From assembly GCA_017527945.1 (NCBI GenBank), contig JAFXPL010000023.1:1-46922 (forward strand): a stretch of 46,922 nt of DNA, read 5' to 3'. This DNA is from Bacteroidales bacterium. GTDB lineage: Bacteria; Bacteroidota; Bacteroidia; Bacteroidales; WCHB1-69. The translations under genes and the position numbers were made by a program. Below, piece by piece: positions 28,095-36,668 of this stretch (positions are counted from its first letter, which is position 1; each line of letters starts with the position of its first letter). Below the pieces are notes generated by a model. The model searched no databases. It was not told the origin of the DNA and saw only the letters and a list, made by a program, of their open reading frames with translations.

Positions 28095-29426
28095 TTATTT
28101 CTTCTTGGCCATCAGTATGCCTCTGTAGAGGTTCTTGCCCAGACGTATCTCGTCCAGCAACGGCTTGTTGGCCGGACACGAGAAGAAGCAGCATCCGCAT
28201 TCGATGCAGTCCAGTATGTTGTGTGCGCCGGCTTCCTCTATGCGACGGTTCTTCACCAGTGCCGAGAAAAGGTAGGGCTCCAAGCCCATCGGGCAGGCGT
28301 TCATGCATTTGCCGCAACGTATGCAGTTGCTCTCCTCCGCTCTCACGGCTTCGCTCTCGTCTATCACCAGCACACTCGATGCGCCCTTCGTCGTGGGTGC
28401 GTCCAGGTTGCTCACGGCTTTGCCCATCATGGGCCCGCCACTGATCACCTTGCCGGTCGTCTCGGGCAGGCTGCCCATGGCGTGCTTGATGATGTCGTTG
28501 TAGCTCACTCCGAATCGCACATGGTAGTTGTGCTGCTGCGCCAGCTTCTTGCCGGTCACGGTCAGTATGTTCTCCAGCAGGGGCTTGTTCTTCTGCACGG
28601 CTTCGTACACCGCATAGGTGGTGCCGACATTGCTCACCACACAGCCTACGTCGATGGGCAGCTTGCCCGACGGCACTCGGCGTCCCGTGATGGCATTGAT
28701 CAGCTGCTTCTCGGCTCCCTGCGGATACTTCACCTTCAACGGCTCCACAATGATGCCTTCAAATTTGGCGGCCATGGCTTTCATCACCGCTATGGGCTCG
28801 GGCTTGTTGTTCTCTATCCCGATATAGGCGTTCGGCACGCCCAGCGCCTTGCGCAGTATGCTCACACCGATGCATATCTCCTCGGCATGCTCCATCATCA
28901 CGCGGTGGTCCGATGTCAGATAGGGCTCGCACTCCACGGCATTGATGATCAGATATTCCGCTTTCTTGTCAGGGGCTATCGAATATTTGATGTGGGCGGG
29001 GAACGTGGCGCCGCCAAGGCCCACAATACCCATCTCTTTCAGTTTGTCAACGATTTGTTTGGGCTCCAGCGTGCACTCCCGCTTGATGTCGGGCGTGCGG
29101 TCAATGCTCTCTTCCCATTCGTCGCCTTCCACGTTGATGTAGATGGCGGGCTTCGAAAGTCCGAAAGCGTCCTTGCAACTGTCTATCTTGGTCACTGTGC
29201 CGCTGAAGGGCGAGTGGACATTGGCACACATGAATGCTTCGGCTTTGCCTATCAGCTGGCCTACTTTCACCTTGTCGCCCTTCGCCACACACGGCGTGGC
29301 AGGGGCGCCCAGATGCTGGTTCATCAGGATGACGGCGGTCTGCGGCAACGGGAATTCCTCTATGGCCGCAGCTGTCGATATTTTGTTTTCTTCCGGGTGG
29401 ACACCACCCATCGCGAATGTCTTCAT
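28095..29426 (-). CDS. rnfC: Rnf complex NADH/iron-sulfur subunit RnfC
   Basis: This 443-residue peripheral protein has the RnfC layout. An N-terminal barrel-sandwich region (LPQTAVILMNQHLGAPATPC) is followed by the NADH/FMN-binding segment (GIVGLGGATFPAHIKYSI, AVECEPYLTSDHRVMMEHAE). Two four-cysteine iron-sulfur motifs follow near the C-terminus (CIRCGKCMNACPMGLEP and CIECGCCFFSCPANKP). RnfC is the site of NAD(H) reaction at the cytoplasmic face of the complex. The long Ala/Lys-rich tail found in some proteobacterial homologues is absent. It lies 22 bp after rnfB and 65 bp before rnfD. ATG at 29426. Confidence 0.97.
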   Translation of the reverse strand: MKTFAMGGVHPEENKISTAAAIEEFPLPQTAVILMNQHLGAPATPCVAKGDKVKVGQLIGKAEAFMCANVHSPFSGTVTKIDSCKDAFGLSKPAIYINVEGDEWEESIDRTPDIKRECTLEPKQIVDKLKEMGIVGLGGATFPAHIKYSIAPDKKAEYLIINAVECEPYLTSDHRVMMEHAEEICIGVSILRKALGVPNAYIGIENNKPEPIAVMKAMAAKFEGIIVEPLKVKYPQGAEKQLINAITGRRVPSGKLPIDVGCVVSNVGTTYAVYEAVQKNKPLLENILTVTGKKLAQQHNYHVRFGVSYNDIIKHAMGSLPETTGKVISGGPMMGKAVSNLDAPTTKGASSVLVIDESEAVRAEESNCIRCGKCMNACPMGLEPYLFSALVKNRRIEEAGAHNILDCIECGCCFFSCPANKPLLDEIRLGKNLYRGILMAKKK

Positions 29427-29448
29427 ATCGTCTCTTTCAAAAAAAAAA

Positions 29449-30360
29449 TTATGCGTTAGTTGTTTCGTTGGACTGGCTGCTCCCTGCGGCGGCTGTCTCT
29501 GCGGCCTTCGGGGCGTCGGCAGGTGCTGCGGGCCGCTCCACCTTCGGCGGGAAATTCACCGCATGGATGGCTCCGGTCGGACACTCGGCAACACACTTGC
29601 GACACATCTTGCAGATGTTGTAGTCGATGTAGGCCAGGTTGTTCTCCACCGTGATGGCTCCAAACGGACAGGTCTTCTGGCATTTGCCACAGCCTATGCA
29701 GGCTGCCGTGCACGACTTGCGGGCGTCTGCGCCTTTCTCCTTGTTACGGCAGGCCACATACACCCTGCGGTTCTTCATGCCCTTGTTGCGCAGCTCAATC
29801 AGCCCGCGCGGACAGGCCTTCACACAGGCGCCACAGGCCACACACTTCTCTTCGTCCACCACCGGCAATCCGGTCTCTGGGTCGATGCTCAGCGCGTCAA
29901 ACTGGCAGGCTCTCGTGCAATTGCCCAGCCCCAGACATCCGAACACACAGCCGCTCTCACCGGTATACAGACTGTTGGCAAACGTACAGTCCTGCATGCC
30001 GTCATAGTGAGTCTTCGCTGTGGCGTTGGCACAACTGCCGTTGCAACGCAATACGGCCACCTGCGGCTCCTTCTCTTCGGGCACACATCCCAACAGGGCG
30101 GCTACCTTCTTCGCCACTTCGGCTCCACCGGCCGGACAACTCAGTCCTTCCATGTTGCCTTGCTTCACAAAGGCCTCCGCCATGGCACGACATCCGGCTT
30201 TGCCGCATCCGCCACAGTTGGCGCCGGGCAACACCTCGGCAATCTCGTCAATCAATGGGTCTTCGATAACTTTAAATTTCTGTGCTACAATGTAAAGCAC
30301 CACTGCAAACAGGGCTCCTGTAATACTCAATACCAGTACTGCAGTCCAGATTTCATTCAT
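29449..30360 (-). CDS. rnfB: Rnf complex ferredoxin-like subunit RnfB
   Basis: This 303-residue protein starts with a membrane helix (TAVLVLSITGALFAVVLYIV). Next is the four-Cys domain GANCGGCGKAGCRAMAEAF with a later Cys (SCPAGG). A series of iron-sulfur motifs follows: FGCLGLGNCTRACQF, CVACGACVKACPRGL, CIGCGKCQKTCPFGA and CKMCRKCVAECPTGA. RnfB receives electrons from ferredoxin and passes them into the complex. The C-terminus is an Ala/Pro-rich extension. It is the first gene of the rnf operon, 22 bp before rnfC, with a promoter at 30408-30415. The complex lets an anaerobe turn reduced ferredoxin into an ion gradient. Confidence 0.97.
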   Translation of the reverse strand: MNEIWTAVLVLSITGALFAVVLYIVAQKFKVIEDPLIDEIAEVLPGANCGGCGKAGCRAMAEAFVKQGNMEGLSCPAGGAEVAKKVAALLGCVPEEKEPQVAVLRCNGSCANATAKTHYDGMQDCTFANSLYTGESGCVFGCLGLGNCTRACQFDALSIDPETGLPVVDEEKCVACGACVKACPRGLIELRNKGMKNRRVYVACRNKEKGADARKSCTAACIGCGKCQKTCPFGAITVENNLAYIDYNICKMCRKCVAECPTGAIHAVNFPPKVERPAAPADAPKAAETAAAGSSQSNETTNA

Positions 30361-30407
30361 AATTCTGTTTATTTTGTTTTTATGGATTGTTCTTTTTATT
30401 TAAATTG

Positions 30408-30415
30408 CAAATTTA
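30408..30415 (-). promoter_or_regulatory. rnf operon promoter, -7 element
   Basis: The minus strand reads TAAATTTG, an exact -7 match, with TTG near 30435-30437 as a possible -33 element. Start is expected near 30403, about 43 nt before the ATG at 30360. The rest of 30416-30583, up to the divergent stress gene promoter, holds no gene. Confidence 0.65.
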
Positions 30416-30583
30416 CAAATTTTTTTGTTAACGACAACCATTTTTTTTGCCGAATGTTGTTACTTTGTGCGCAACTGGTTTGTTATTAGCCTTTAAAACG
30501 GTAATATCTTTCACTCGCTCGTCCTCCTCATTGCACCGCAAGGCGCTATTCGTCAGCACTGAAATCTTTTTTTTTCGCTTTTT

Positions 30584-30615
30584 TTTGCCCAGTTCAAAAA
30601 AAGTTCGTAATTTTG
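30584..30615 (+). promoter_or_regulatory. Promoter of the universal stress protein gene
   Basis: TTTG (30584-30587) and TAATTTTG (30608-30615) are separated by exactly 20 bp, a canonical Bacteroidetes promoter, about 33 bp before the ATG at 30649. Confidence 0.8.
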
Positions 30616-30648
30616 TAACCGAATTCAAACAAAAAAAACACAACCGTT

Positions 30649-31464
30649 ATGAACAATATCATTGTCGGATTCGACTTCTCCACAGGCTCTGCCAAGGCTG
30701 TTGACCTCACTATCGATATCGCCAACCGCTGGCAGTCCGACATACGCTTGGTCTACGTCAAGCAAAAGGATGAGGACGAGGCACCTATCCGCGCTGAAAT
30801 CGAACGCCGCAACGAGGGCGTCGCACATCTCCTCAAAAATATCAAACTCGAATACGTCATCCGCGAAGGCAAAGTGTCCGAACAACTGGCCCAGCAGGCC
30901 ATCGAAGACCAGGCACTGATGATCGTCGTCGGCACCCATGGCATGTCGGGCTTCGAAACAAACTGGATCGGCAAAAACACCTACCGCACCATCACCGACT
31001 CCCCCGTGCCCGTACTCTCTGTGCGCGAAGATTTTAACTTCAACAAAAAACTGGAACGCATCGTCGTGCCGCTCGATAGCACCAACGAAACCCGCCAAAA
31101 GGTGCCTTTCGCCGCTCGTATGGCCAAAACCTTCGACGCCGAAATCCACCTCCTCGGTCTCTATACCTCCGAGTCGCGCGACATCCGCACTCTCGTCGAC
31201 GGCTATGTCGACCAGGTGGAAAACTTCCTCGACAAATTCGGCGTCCGCCATACCACCAAATTCGTCAACGCTCACAAAAACCTCACCGTCAGCACCCTCG
31301 AATACGCTAACGAAATCAATGCCGACCTCATCGTCATCATGACCGAACAGGAAAAGGCGCTCACCAGCTGGCTCCTGGGCAACTACGCTCAGCAGATGCT
31401 CCACCTCTCCAAGCGCCCCATCCTCTCGCTCCGCCCCGAACAAATCGGCTCCCAGTCCCGCTAG
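30649..31464 (+). CDS. Universal stress protein, tandem UspA domains
   Basis: This 271-residue cytoplasmic protein has two Usp folds in tandem. The first (residues 1-130) has NNIIVGFDFSTGSAKAVDL and IVVGTHGMSGFETNWIGKNT, a G-x-HGxxG-type nucleotide loop near the end. The second (about 140-271) has RIVVPLDSTNETRQKVPFAA and ADLIVIMTEQEKALTSWLLG, where the usual G-xx-G loop is less well kept. Tandem Usp proteins of this size are common in Bacteroidetes and are induced by starvation, redox and other stresses; their molecular job is not known. It has its own strong promoter and is followed after 21 bp by a SPOR-like protein gene. ATG at 30649. Confidence 0.92.
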   Translation: MNNIIVGFDFSTGSAKAVDLTIDIANRWQSDIRLVYVKQKDEDEAPIRAEIERRNEGVAHLLKNIKLEYVIREGKVSEQLAQQAIEDQALMIVVGTHGMSGFETNWIGKNTYRTITDSPVPVLSVREDFNFNKKLERIVVPLDSTNETRQKVPFAARMAKTFDAEIHLLGLYTSESRDIRTLVDGYVDQVENFLDKFGVRHTTKFVNAHKNLTVSTLEYANEINADLIVIMTEQEKALTSWLLGNYAQQMLHLSKRPILSLRPEQIGSQSR

Positions 31465-31485
31465 TATCAACCAAATCACATCGCT

Positions 31486-31935
31486 ATGTGCCGTCATCTA
31501 CCTCTGCTCCTCGCTGCTCTCCTCGCCTCGGCTCCGCTCTGCGCACAACATGCCAAGGGCCATGTCGAAATTACGGGCGACGTGAAGGTCAGCGAGCTGG
31601 TGAAGAAACATATCGAATTCAACGAGAAGGTGCAGACCGTCCCGGGCTTCCGTATCCAGATCGCTTCCCTCTCGGGCCCCAATTCTCGCAACGGGGCCTT
31701 CGACCTCAAACGGCGCTTCAAGGAGGAATACCCTGACGTCGAGGTGTATATCATCTTCACCGAACCGAACTTCCGTATCAAGGTGGGCGACTTCACCAGC
31801 CGTCTCGATGCCTATGTCTTCATGCAGCGCATCAAGGACCGCTACCCGGGCACCATCGTCCGCGAAAATGTCTATCCCATCCACCTCGACTGGTCCAACT
31901 TGGTCCCCGAAACCGACGACGACGCGGCCAACTGA
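31486..31935 (+). CDS. Secreted SPOR-domain-like protein
   Basis: This 149-residue protein has a signal peptide (MCRHLPLLLAALLASAPLCA), so it is periplasmic. Residues about 55-130 form a SPOR-like domain: GFRIQIASLSGPNSRNGAFD, FKEEYPDVEVYIIFTEPNFR and IKVGDFTSRLDAYVFMQRIK are the usual beta-alpha-beta pattern. SPOR domains bind peptidoglycan stripped of stem peptides and often act at division sites; the short protein has no other domain. It lies 21 bp after the stress protein gene and ends just before a good terminator, so the two genes form one operon. The start ATG at 31486 gives a proper signal sequence. Confidence 0.85.
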   Translation: MCRHLPLLLAALLASAPLCAQHAKGHVEITGDVKVSELVKKHIEFNEKVQTVPGFRIQIASLSGPNSRNGAFDLKRRFKEEYPDVEVYIIFTEPNFRIKVGDFTSRLDAYVFMQRIKDRYPGTIVRENVYPIHLDWSNLVPETDDDAAN

Positions 31936-31963
31936 TCCTGCAAAAAAACAGACATTAAATACA

Positions 31964-31997
31964 ACAAAAAAAGCATCGGAATTCCGGTGCTTTTTTG
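31964..31997 (+). terminator. Intrinsic terminator after the SPOR-like gene
   Basis: GCATCGGAA and TTCCGGTGC pair directly (9 bp with one G-T pair), with A6 before and T6 after, so both directions are possible. It lies 28 bp beyond the stop codon at 31935. From 31998 to 32113 there is no gene. Confidence 0.9.
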
Positions 31998-32113
31998 TTG
32001 TCTCTTATCGTGTATGATCGGATGGCTTCAGCGCTTGGGAAAAATCGTGGCGTGTGTCCGAAAATTCATGGTGTTCATAAGGCTGTCTGGCTGAAGGCCA
32101 TCGCTTCCCGATG

Positions 32114-32974
32114 TTACAGATATGCAATCAGATGCTTGCTCTTCGAGCTGGATTTCAGTCGCTTCAGACCTTTCTCCTTGATCTGGCGCACGCGCTCGCG
32201 GGTCAGCCCGAATTTCATGGCGATCTCGTCCAGACTCAGCGCATGGGGCATGCCAATGCCGAAATACATGCGTATCACGTCTCGCTCGTAGTCCGACAGG
32301 GCCGACAGGGCTCGCTCAATCTCTTGGCTCAGCGACTCATGCATCAGGGCTTCGTCGGTGGCGGGAGTGTCTTCGTTGGGCAGCACGTCCACAAAGTTCA
32401 CATCCTCGTCGGCCACCAGCGGCGCGTCTATCGAGATGTGGCGCCCCGATATGTTCAGTATGCTCTTGATCTTGTCTTCCGGTATGTCCAGCATCTCGGC
32501 CAGCTCTTCCTCCGATGGGGGACGCTCCAGCTTCTGCTCCAACTTCGAAATCTCTTTCTTCAGTTTGTTCAACGCTCCCAGCTGGTTCGACGGCAGTCGC
32601 ACGATGCGCGAGTTCTCGGCAATGGCTTGCAATATCGACTGGCGTATCCACCACACGGCATACGAGATGAACTTGAATCCGCGTGTCTCGTCAAATCGCT
32701 TCGCTGCCTTGATCAGTCCCACATTCCCTTCGTTGATGAGGTCGGGCAGACTCAAACCCTGGTTCTGATACTGCTTGGCAACCGATACCACAAAACGCAG
32801 GTTGGCCTTCGTCAGCCGGTCCAGTGCGGCTTGGTCGCCGGCCTTGATTCGCTGCGCCAACTGCACCTCTTCTTCCGGTGTCAGCAACTCCTCACTGCAG
32901 ATGTCCTGCAGGTATTTGTCCAGCGACTTGATGTCTCGGTTGGTAATGGAATGAGTAATTTTTAATTGTCTCAT
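32114..32974 (-). CDS. rpoD: Primary RNA polymerase sigma factor (Bacteroidetes type)
   Basis: This 286-residue protein has the compact form of the Bacteroidetes primary sigma factor. It lacks the long N-terminal region 1.1 of the E. coli protein. Region 1.2/2 begins at [20 protein letters not shown]. Region 2 reads [20 protein letters not shown] and [20 protein letters not shown]. Region 3 follows, with [20 protein letters not shown]. Region 4 has the helix-turn-helix [20 protein letters not shown]. It directs RNA polymerase to promoters of the TTTG/TAnnTTTG type found throughout this window. It stands alone between convergent and divergent neighbours, with a 390-bp upstream gap shared with ffh. 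Confidence 0.95.
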   Translation of the reverse strand: MRQLKITHSITNRDIKSLDKYLQDICSEELLTPEEEVQLAQRIKAGDQAALDRLTKANLRFVVSVAKQYQNQGLSLPDLINEGNVGLIKAAKRFDETRGFKFISYAVWWIRQSILQAIAENSRIVRLPSNQLGALNKLKKEISKLEQKLERPPSEEELAEMLDIPEDKIKSILNISGRHISIDAPLVADEDVNFVDVLPNEDTPATDEALMHESLSQEIERALSALSDYERDVIRMYFGIGMPHALSLDEIAMKFGLTRERVRQIKEKGLKRLKSSSKSKHLIAYL

Positions 32975-33365
32975 ATATACGTGTTTACTTTATATTCGGT
33001 CCCTTTGTTGTCTCCGTCTCGCTCCGCTTCCGTTCGGCCGTTCGGCTTTTTTTCGACCCAATCGGCTGGCTGTCACTTGGCTGCGGCAGGTCGGCGACTC
33101 TTTTTTTAGGCGTTTTGTCTCTTTTTCGTGCTTTCCTTAACGAGAAAAAAGTAAAAAAAGTTTCATCAGGCAAAAAAAAATTCTGACAATCCCCATTTTT
33201 TTCTTATTTTTGCAGTCGTTTCTGTTGCGCCGTACCGACCGCCATCGCTGTCGGTTCGCGCTCTAAACGATTGTCATTCATCGCCAACAGACGCACCTCC
33301 CGCTCTTGTGCAGTCTGTTCCGATGCGTTGTTTTTTTGAAAAAATAAAAAAAGATTTATATCAAT
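32975..33365. promoter_or_regulatory. Divergent promoter region between rpoD and ffh
   Basis: On the plus strand TATTTTTG (33205-33212) is a full -7 match for ffh, giving a leader of about 150 nt; the -33 site is weak. ACCGAC (around 33236) and GTCGGT (around 33251) could form a small hairpin in this leader. For rpoD no convincing -7 element was found. No gene is supported in this stretch. Confidence 0.55.
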
Positions 33366-34688
33366 ATGTTCGAAAGTATCAGCAGCAAAATCGAGAAAGC
33401 GCTCCACTCCCTCCGCGGCAAAGGTTCCATCACCGACATCAACGTCGCCGAAACTGTCAAAGAGGTGCGTAAGGCGCTGCTCGATGCCGACGTCAGCTAT
33501 CCCATCGCCAAGGAATTCACCGATCGCGTCAAACAGGAGGCCTTGGGCCGCAACGTCATCCAGTCCATCGAACCGGGTCAGCTCATGGTCAAAATCGTCC
33601 ACGAGGAACTGACCAAACTCATGGGCTCCCAGGCAGTCGATATCAACCTCAAGGGCTCCCCGGCTGTCATCCTCATCGCGGGTCTCCAGGGCTCCGGTAA
33701 AACGACCTTCAGCGCCAAACTGGCTTACTACCTCAAAAACAAAAAGGCCAAAAGTGTCATGATGGTCGCCGGCGACGTCTACCGCCCGGCTGCTATCAAC
33801 CAGCTCCAGGTCCTCGGCGAACAAATCGGCGTGCCGGTGTTCGCTCAGCTGGGGGTCTCCGACCCGGTCCGCATCGCCAAAGATGCCCTCCAGGAGGCTC
33901 GCCTCAAAGGGGTCAACGTGGTCATCGTCGATACCGCCGGTCGTCTCGCGGTCGACGAACAGATGATGGACGAAATCTCCAACCTCAAACAGTCGCTCAA
34001 CCCGCAGGAAACACTCTTCGTGGTCGACTCCATGACGGGTCAGGATGCCGTCAACACCGCCAAGGCGTTCAACGAACGTATCGATTACGACGGTGTCGTC
34101 CTCACCAAACTCGACGGCGATACCCGCGGCGGTGCGGCACTCACCATCCGCTACATCGTTCAAAAACCAATCAAATTCGTCGGTATCGGCGAGAAAATGG
34201 ACGCCCTCGATGTCTTCCACCCCGACCGTATGGCCAACCGCATCCTCGGCATGGGCGATGTCGTTTCGCTCGTCGAACGTGCCCAGGAACAGTACGACGA
34301 GGAGGAGGCTCGCAAAATCCAGAAACGCCTCGTCAAAAACGAATACAACTACGAGGACTTCCTCTCCCAAATCGCCCAGGTCAAGAAAATGGGCAACATG
34401 AAAGATCTCCTCGGCATGATCCCGGGCATGAGCAAGCTGACCAAGGATGTCGAAATCGGCGACGACGCTTTCGTCCCCATCGAATCCATCATCGGCTCCA
34501 TGACGCCCTACGAACGGCGCAACCCTTCCTGCATCAACGGCAGCCGCAAACAGCGCATCGCCGCCGGCAGCGGCCGCACCATCCAGGAGGTCAACCGCTT
34601 GGTCAAACAGTTCGAAGATACCCGCAAAATGATGAAGGCGGTCTCCACCAAAGGGGGCAAAATGGCCTTCCCCAAACGCCGCCGCTAA
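33366..34688 (+). CDS. ffh: Signal recognition particle protein Ffh
   Basis: This 440-residue GTPase binds 4.5S RNA and signal sequences of nascent membrane proteins and delivers ribosomes to FtsY at the membrane. Residues 1-100 are the N domain. The G domain follows with GLQGSGKTTFSAKLA (P-loop, about 108), DVYRPAAINQL, VIVDTAGRLAVDEQMMDEI, LTKLDGDTRGGAA and KFVGIGEKMDALDVF. The Met-rich M domain, which binds RNA and signals, includes MGNMKDLLGMIPGMSK and AAGSGRTIQEVNRLVKQFED, and the protein ends in a basic tail. Cytoplasmic and essential in most bacteria. Its 4.5S RNA partner gene is not in the window. ATG at 33366. Confidence 0.97.
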   Translation: MFESISSKIEKALHSLRGKGSITDINVAETVKEVRKALLDADVSYPIAKEFTDRVKQEALGRNVIQSIEPGQLMVKIVHEELTKLMGSQAVDINLKGSPAVILIAGLQGSGKTTFSAKLAYYLKNKKAKSVMMVAGDVYRPAAINQLQVLGEQIGVPVFAQLGVSDPVRIAKDALQEARLKGVNVVIVDTAGRLAVDEQMMDEISNLKQSLNPQETLFVVDSMTGQDAVNTAKAFNERIDYDGVVLTKLDGDTRGGAALTIRYIVQKPIKFVGIGEKMDALDVFHPDRMANRILGMGDVVSLVERAQEQYDEEEARKIQKRLVKNEYNYEDFLSQIAQVKKMGNMKDLLGMIPGMSKLTKDVEIGDDAFVPIESIIGSMTPYERRNPSCINGSRKQRIAAGSGRTIQEVNRLVKQFEDTRKMMKAVSTKGGKMAFPKRRR

Positions 34689-34720
34689 CCGATCGGGCGC
34701 GTCCTGCAGTCCTTCGTGTC

Positions 34721-34754
34721 CCTTGGGGCGACAACTGCCCTAAAGTGCCCAAGG
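34721..34754. other. Stem-loop in the ffh-folD gap
   Basis: CCTTGGG (34721-34727) pairs with CCCAAGG (34748-34754) around a 20-nt loop, and a CCCCCCAAAAAA run follows further on. The gap has no gene and no clear promoter for folD, so folD may be read through from ffh. Confidence 0.35.
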
Positions 34755-34842
34755 CTACAACAGCTCCTGACGCCCCCCAAAAAAGACTTCGAAAACCTAC
34801 AAAAACTGAAGATAATAAACCCATAAATAAACGCTCATTAGC

Positions 34843-35727
34843 ATGACAAACATTCTCGACGGAAAACAGACTTCCATAGCTATCAAGGACCAAATCGCCA
34901 ATGAGGTCCGTTCTTTTACAGCCAAAGGTATTCGCCAGCCCCATCTGGCAGCCGTCCTCGTAGGCGACGACGGCGCCAGCCAGACCTACGTGGCCAACAA
35001 GGAGAAATCTTCCCACGAGGTGGGCTTCACCTCCTCGGTCTACCGCTACTCGGCCAACACGTCCGAGGAAGAGCTTCTCAAAGCCATCGAGTTCCTCAAC
35101 GATGACGACGACATCGACGGCTTCATCGTCCAACTGCCCTTGCCCAAACAGATCAACGAACAGAAGGTCATCAACGCTATCTCACCCGAAAAGGATGTCG
35201 ATGGCTTCACACCGATCAACATCGGTCGCATGGTCCTCGGCGAGGATGCCTTCCTCCCGGCAACTCCCATGGGTATCTGCTCCATTCTCGAACACTACCA
35301 AATCGAGACCGAAGGCAAGCATTGTGTTGTCCTCGGCCGCAGCAACATCGTCGGCACTCCTGTCGCCAACTTGCTGTCGCGCAACAAGAAAGGGGCCAAC
35401 TGCACCGTGACGCTCTGCCACTCCCGTACCCAAAACTTGCCCGAACTGACCCGTCAGGCGGATATCCTCATCGTCGCCATCGGCAAACCGGAATTTGTCA
35501 CCGCCGACATGGTCAAAGAGGGGGCCGTTCTGGTCGATGTGGGTATCCATCGCATCCCCGACGAGACCAAGAAGAGCGGCTACCGCATCATCGGCGACGT
35601 CAAGCATGGCGAGGTCGACAGCCACTGCAGCTGGGTCACCCCGGTCCCTGGCGGCGTAGGCCCTCTCACCATCGTCTCCCTCCTCCAAAACACCATGAAG
35701 GCTTACAAAAAACGCTTCAACCTCTAA
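34843..35727 (+). CDS. folD: Methylenetetrahydrofolate dehydrogenase / cyclohydrolase
   Basis: This 294-residue enzyme converts 5,10-methylene-tetrahydrofolate to 10-formyl-tetrahydrofolate in two steps, supplying one-carbon units for purine and formyl-methionine synthesis. The catalytic Lys region is TYVANKEKSSHEVGF and the substrate region is DGFIVQLPLPKQINEQ. EKDVDGFTPINIGRMV and the nucleotide-binding VVLGRSNIVGTPVANLL follow. The C-terminal TPVPGGVGPLTIVSLLQNT is diagnostic. Length and motif spacing are normal. Cytoplasmic, a homodimer in the family. It lies 154 bp after ffh and 102 bp before a glycosyltransferase gene. ATG at 34843. Confidence 0.97.
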   Translation: MTNILDGKQTSIAIKDQIANEVRSFTAKGIRQPHLAAVLVGDDGASQTYVANKEKSSHEVGFTSSVYRYSANTSEEELLKAIEFLNDDDDIDGFIVQLPLPKQINEQKVINAISPEKDVDGFTPINIGRMVLGEDAFLPATPMGICSILEHYQIETEGKHCVVLGRSNIVGTPVANLLSRNKKGANCTVTLCHSRTQNLPELTRQADILIVAIGKPEFVTADMVKEGAVLVDVGIHRIPDETKKSGYRIIGDVKHGEVDSHCSWVTPVPGGVGPLTIVSLLQNTMKAYKKRFNL

Positions 35728-35829
35728 CATAATCAGCAAACTGGGCTGTCCGGCCGGAATATCCCGAGGGCTCCTGAAGCGCTGATGTCCCGACTTGCCA
35801 TCCTGGAAAAAACTCTCCCCCCCGAAAAA

Positions 35830-36600
35830 ATGAAAACCCTCCTAGTCGTCCCTTGCTACAACGAATCCAAACGCCTTCCCCAACAGGCTTTCGTCGACTA
35901 TGTGGAACACCACCCCGATGTGGCTTTCCTCTTCGCCAACGACGGCAGCCGCGACAATACGCTCCAGGTGCTGCAAGAACTGACCGCACGTCACGAGCGG
36001 CTCTTCTTGCTCGACATCCAGCCCAACGGGGGCAAGGCGGAGGCGGTGCGCAAGGGCATGCTCCATGCGGCTTCCCAGTATCATCCTGAGTATGTGGCTT
36101 TCTGGGATGCCGACCTCGCCACTCCGCTCGACGAAATCGAGCCGATGGTGCAGTGGGCGGACAAGGGGTACGATATCGTCATGGGGCTCCGCCTCATGCG
36201 ACTGGGCGCCAAGGTGCGTCGCAAAACCATGCGCCACTACTTGGGCCGCTGCTTCGCCACCACGGCGTCCATGATGCTCCACCTGCCGGTCTACGACACG
36301 CAGTGCGGGGCCAAATTGTTCCGCACCTCGGTCGTCAACGACCTCTTCTCCGAACCTTTCATCACGCGCTGGCTCTTCGATGTCGAATTGCTGGCGCGCT
36401 ACAAGCAGTGCTTCGGTATCGACCGCGCTGTCGAGGGTATCTACGAGTTCCCGCTCTTCCAGTGGCAGGATGTCGATGGCTCCCAGCTCAAAAGCCGCGA
36501 CTTCTTCAAGGCGCCGGCCGAACTCCTCAAAATCCACCGCAAATACAAAGGCTCGAAAGTGGCTGCTGAAAAGGGAAACAGTGGGGGCGCTAGACTGTGA
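35830..36600 (+). CDS. Family 2 glycosyltransferase (dolichyl-phosphate-sugar synthase-like)
   Basis: The ATG at 35830 begins MKTLLVVPCYNESKRLPQQA, the proper start of a GT2 enzyme; the frame is open 45 bp upstream but is not protein-like there. The product of about 256 residues has a GT-A fold: FANDGSRDNTLQVL (nucleotide site), GGKAEAVRKGMLHA, VAFWDADLATPLDEIEPMVQ (DxD) and later VYDTQCGAKLF, typical of dolichyl- or polyprenyl-phosphate glucose/mannose synthases. Near the end is EFPLFQWQDVDGSQLKS. No membrane helix is present, so it acts at the cytoplasmic face. The next gene encodes a multi-membrane protein of glycosyltransferase C type that could use the lipid-linked sugar (inference). Confidence 0.88.
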   Translation: MKTLLVVPCYNESKRLPQQAFVDYVEHHPDVAFLFANDGSRDNTLQVLQELTARHERLFLLDIQPNGGKAEAVRKGMLHAASQYHPEYVAFWDADLATPLDEIEPMVQWADKGYDIVMGLRLMRLGAKVRRKTMRHYLGRCFATTASMMLHLPVYDTQCGAKLFRTSVVNDLFSEPFITRWLFDVELLARYKQCFGIDRAVEGIYEFPLFQWQDVDGSQLKSRDFFKAPAELLKIHRKYKGSKVAAEKGNSGGARL

Positions 36601-36668
36601 GCCCCCCGCGGCTGGTGGTTGTTTCGTGTCCAATTGGAAATTGATTTTTAAACTTTTATATTGTATCA

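Noticed and set aside
33204..34370. Minus-strand open frame (388 codons) opposite ffh
   Set aside because: Ffh is unambiguous; the opposite frame is Asp/Phe/Val-rich without motifs.
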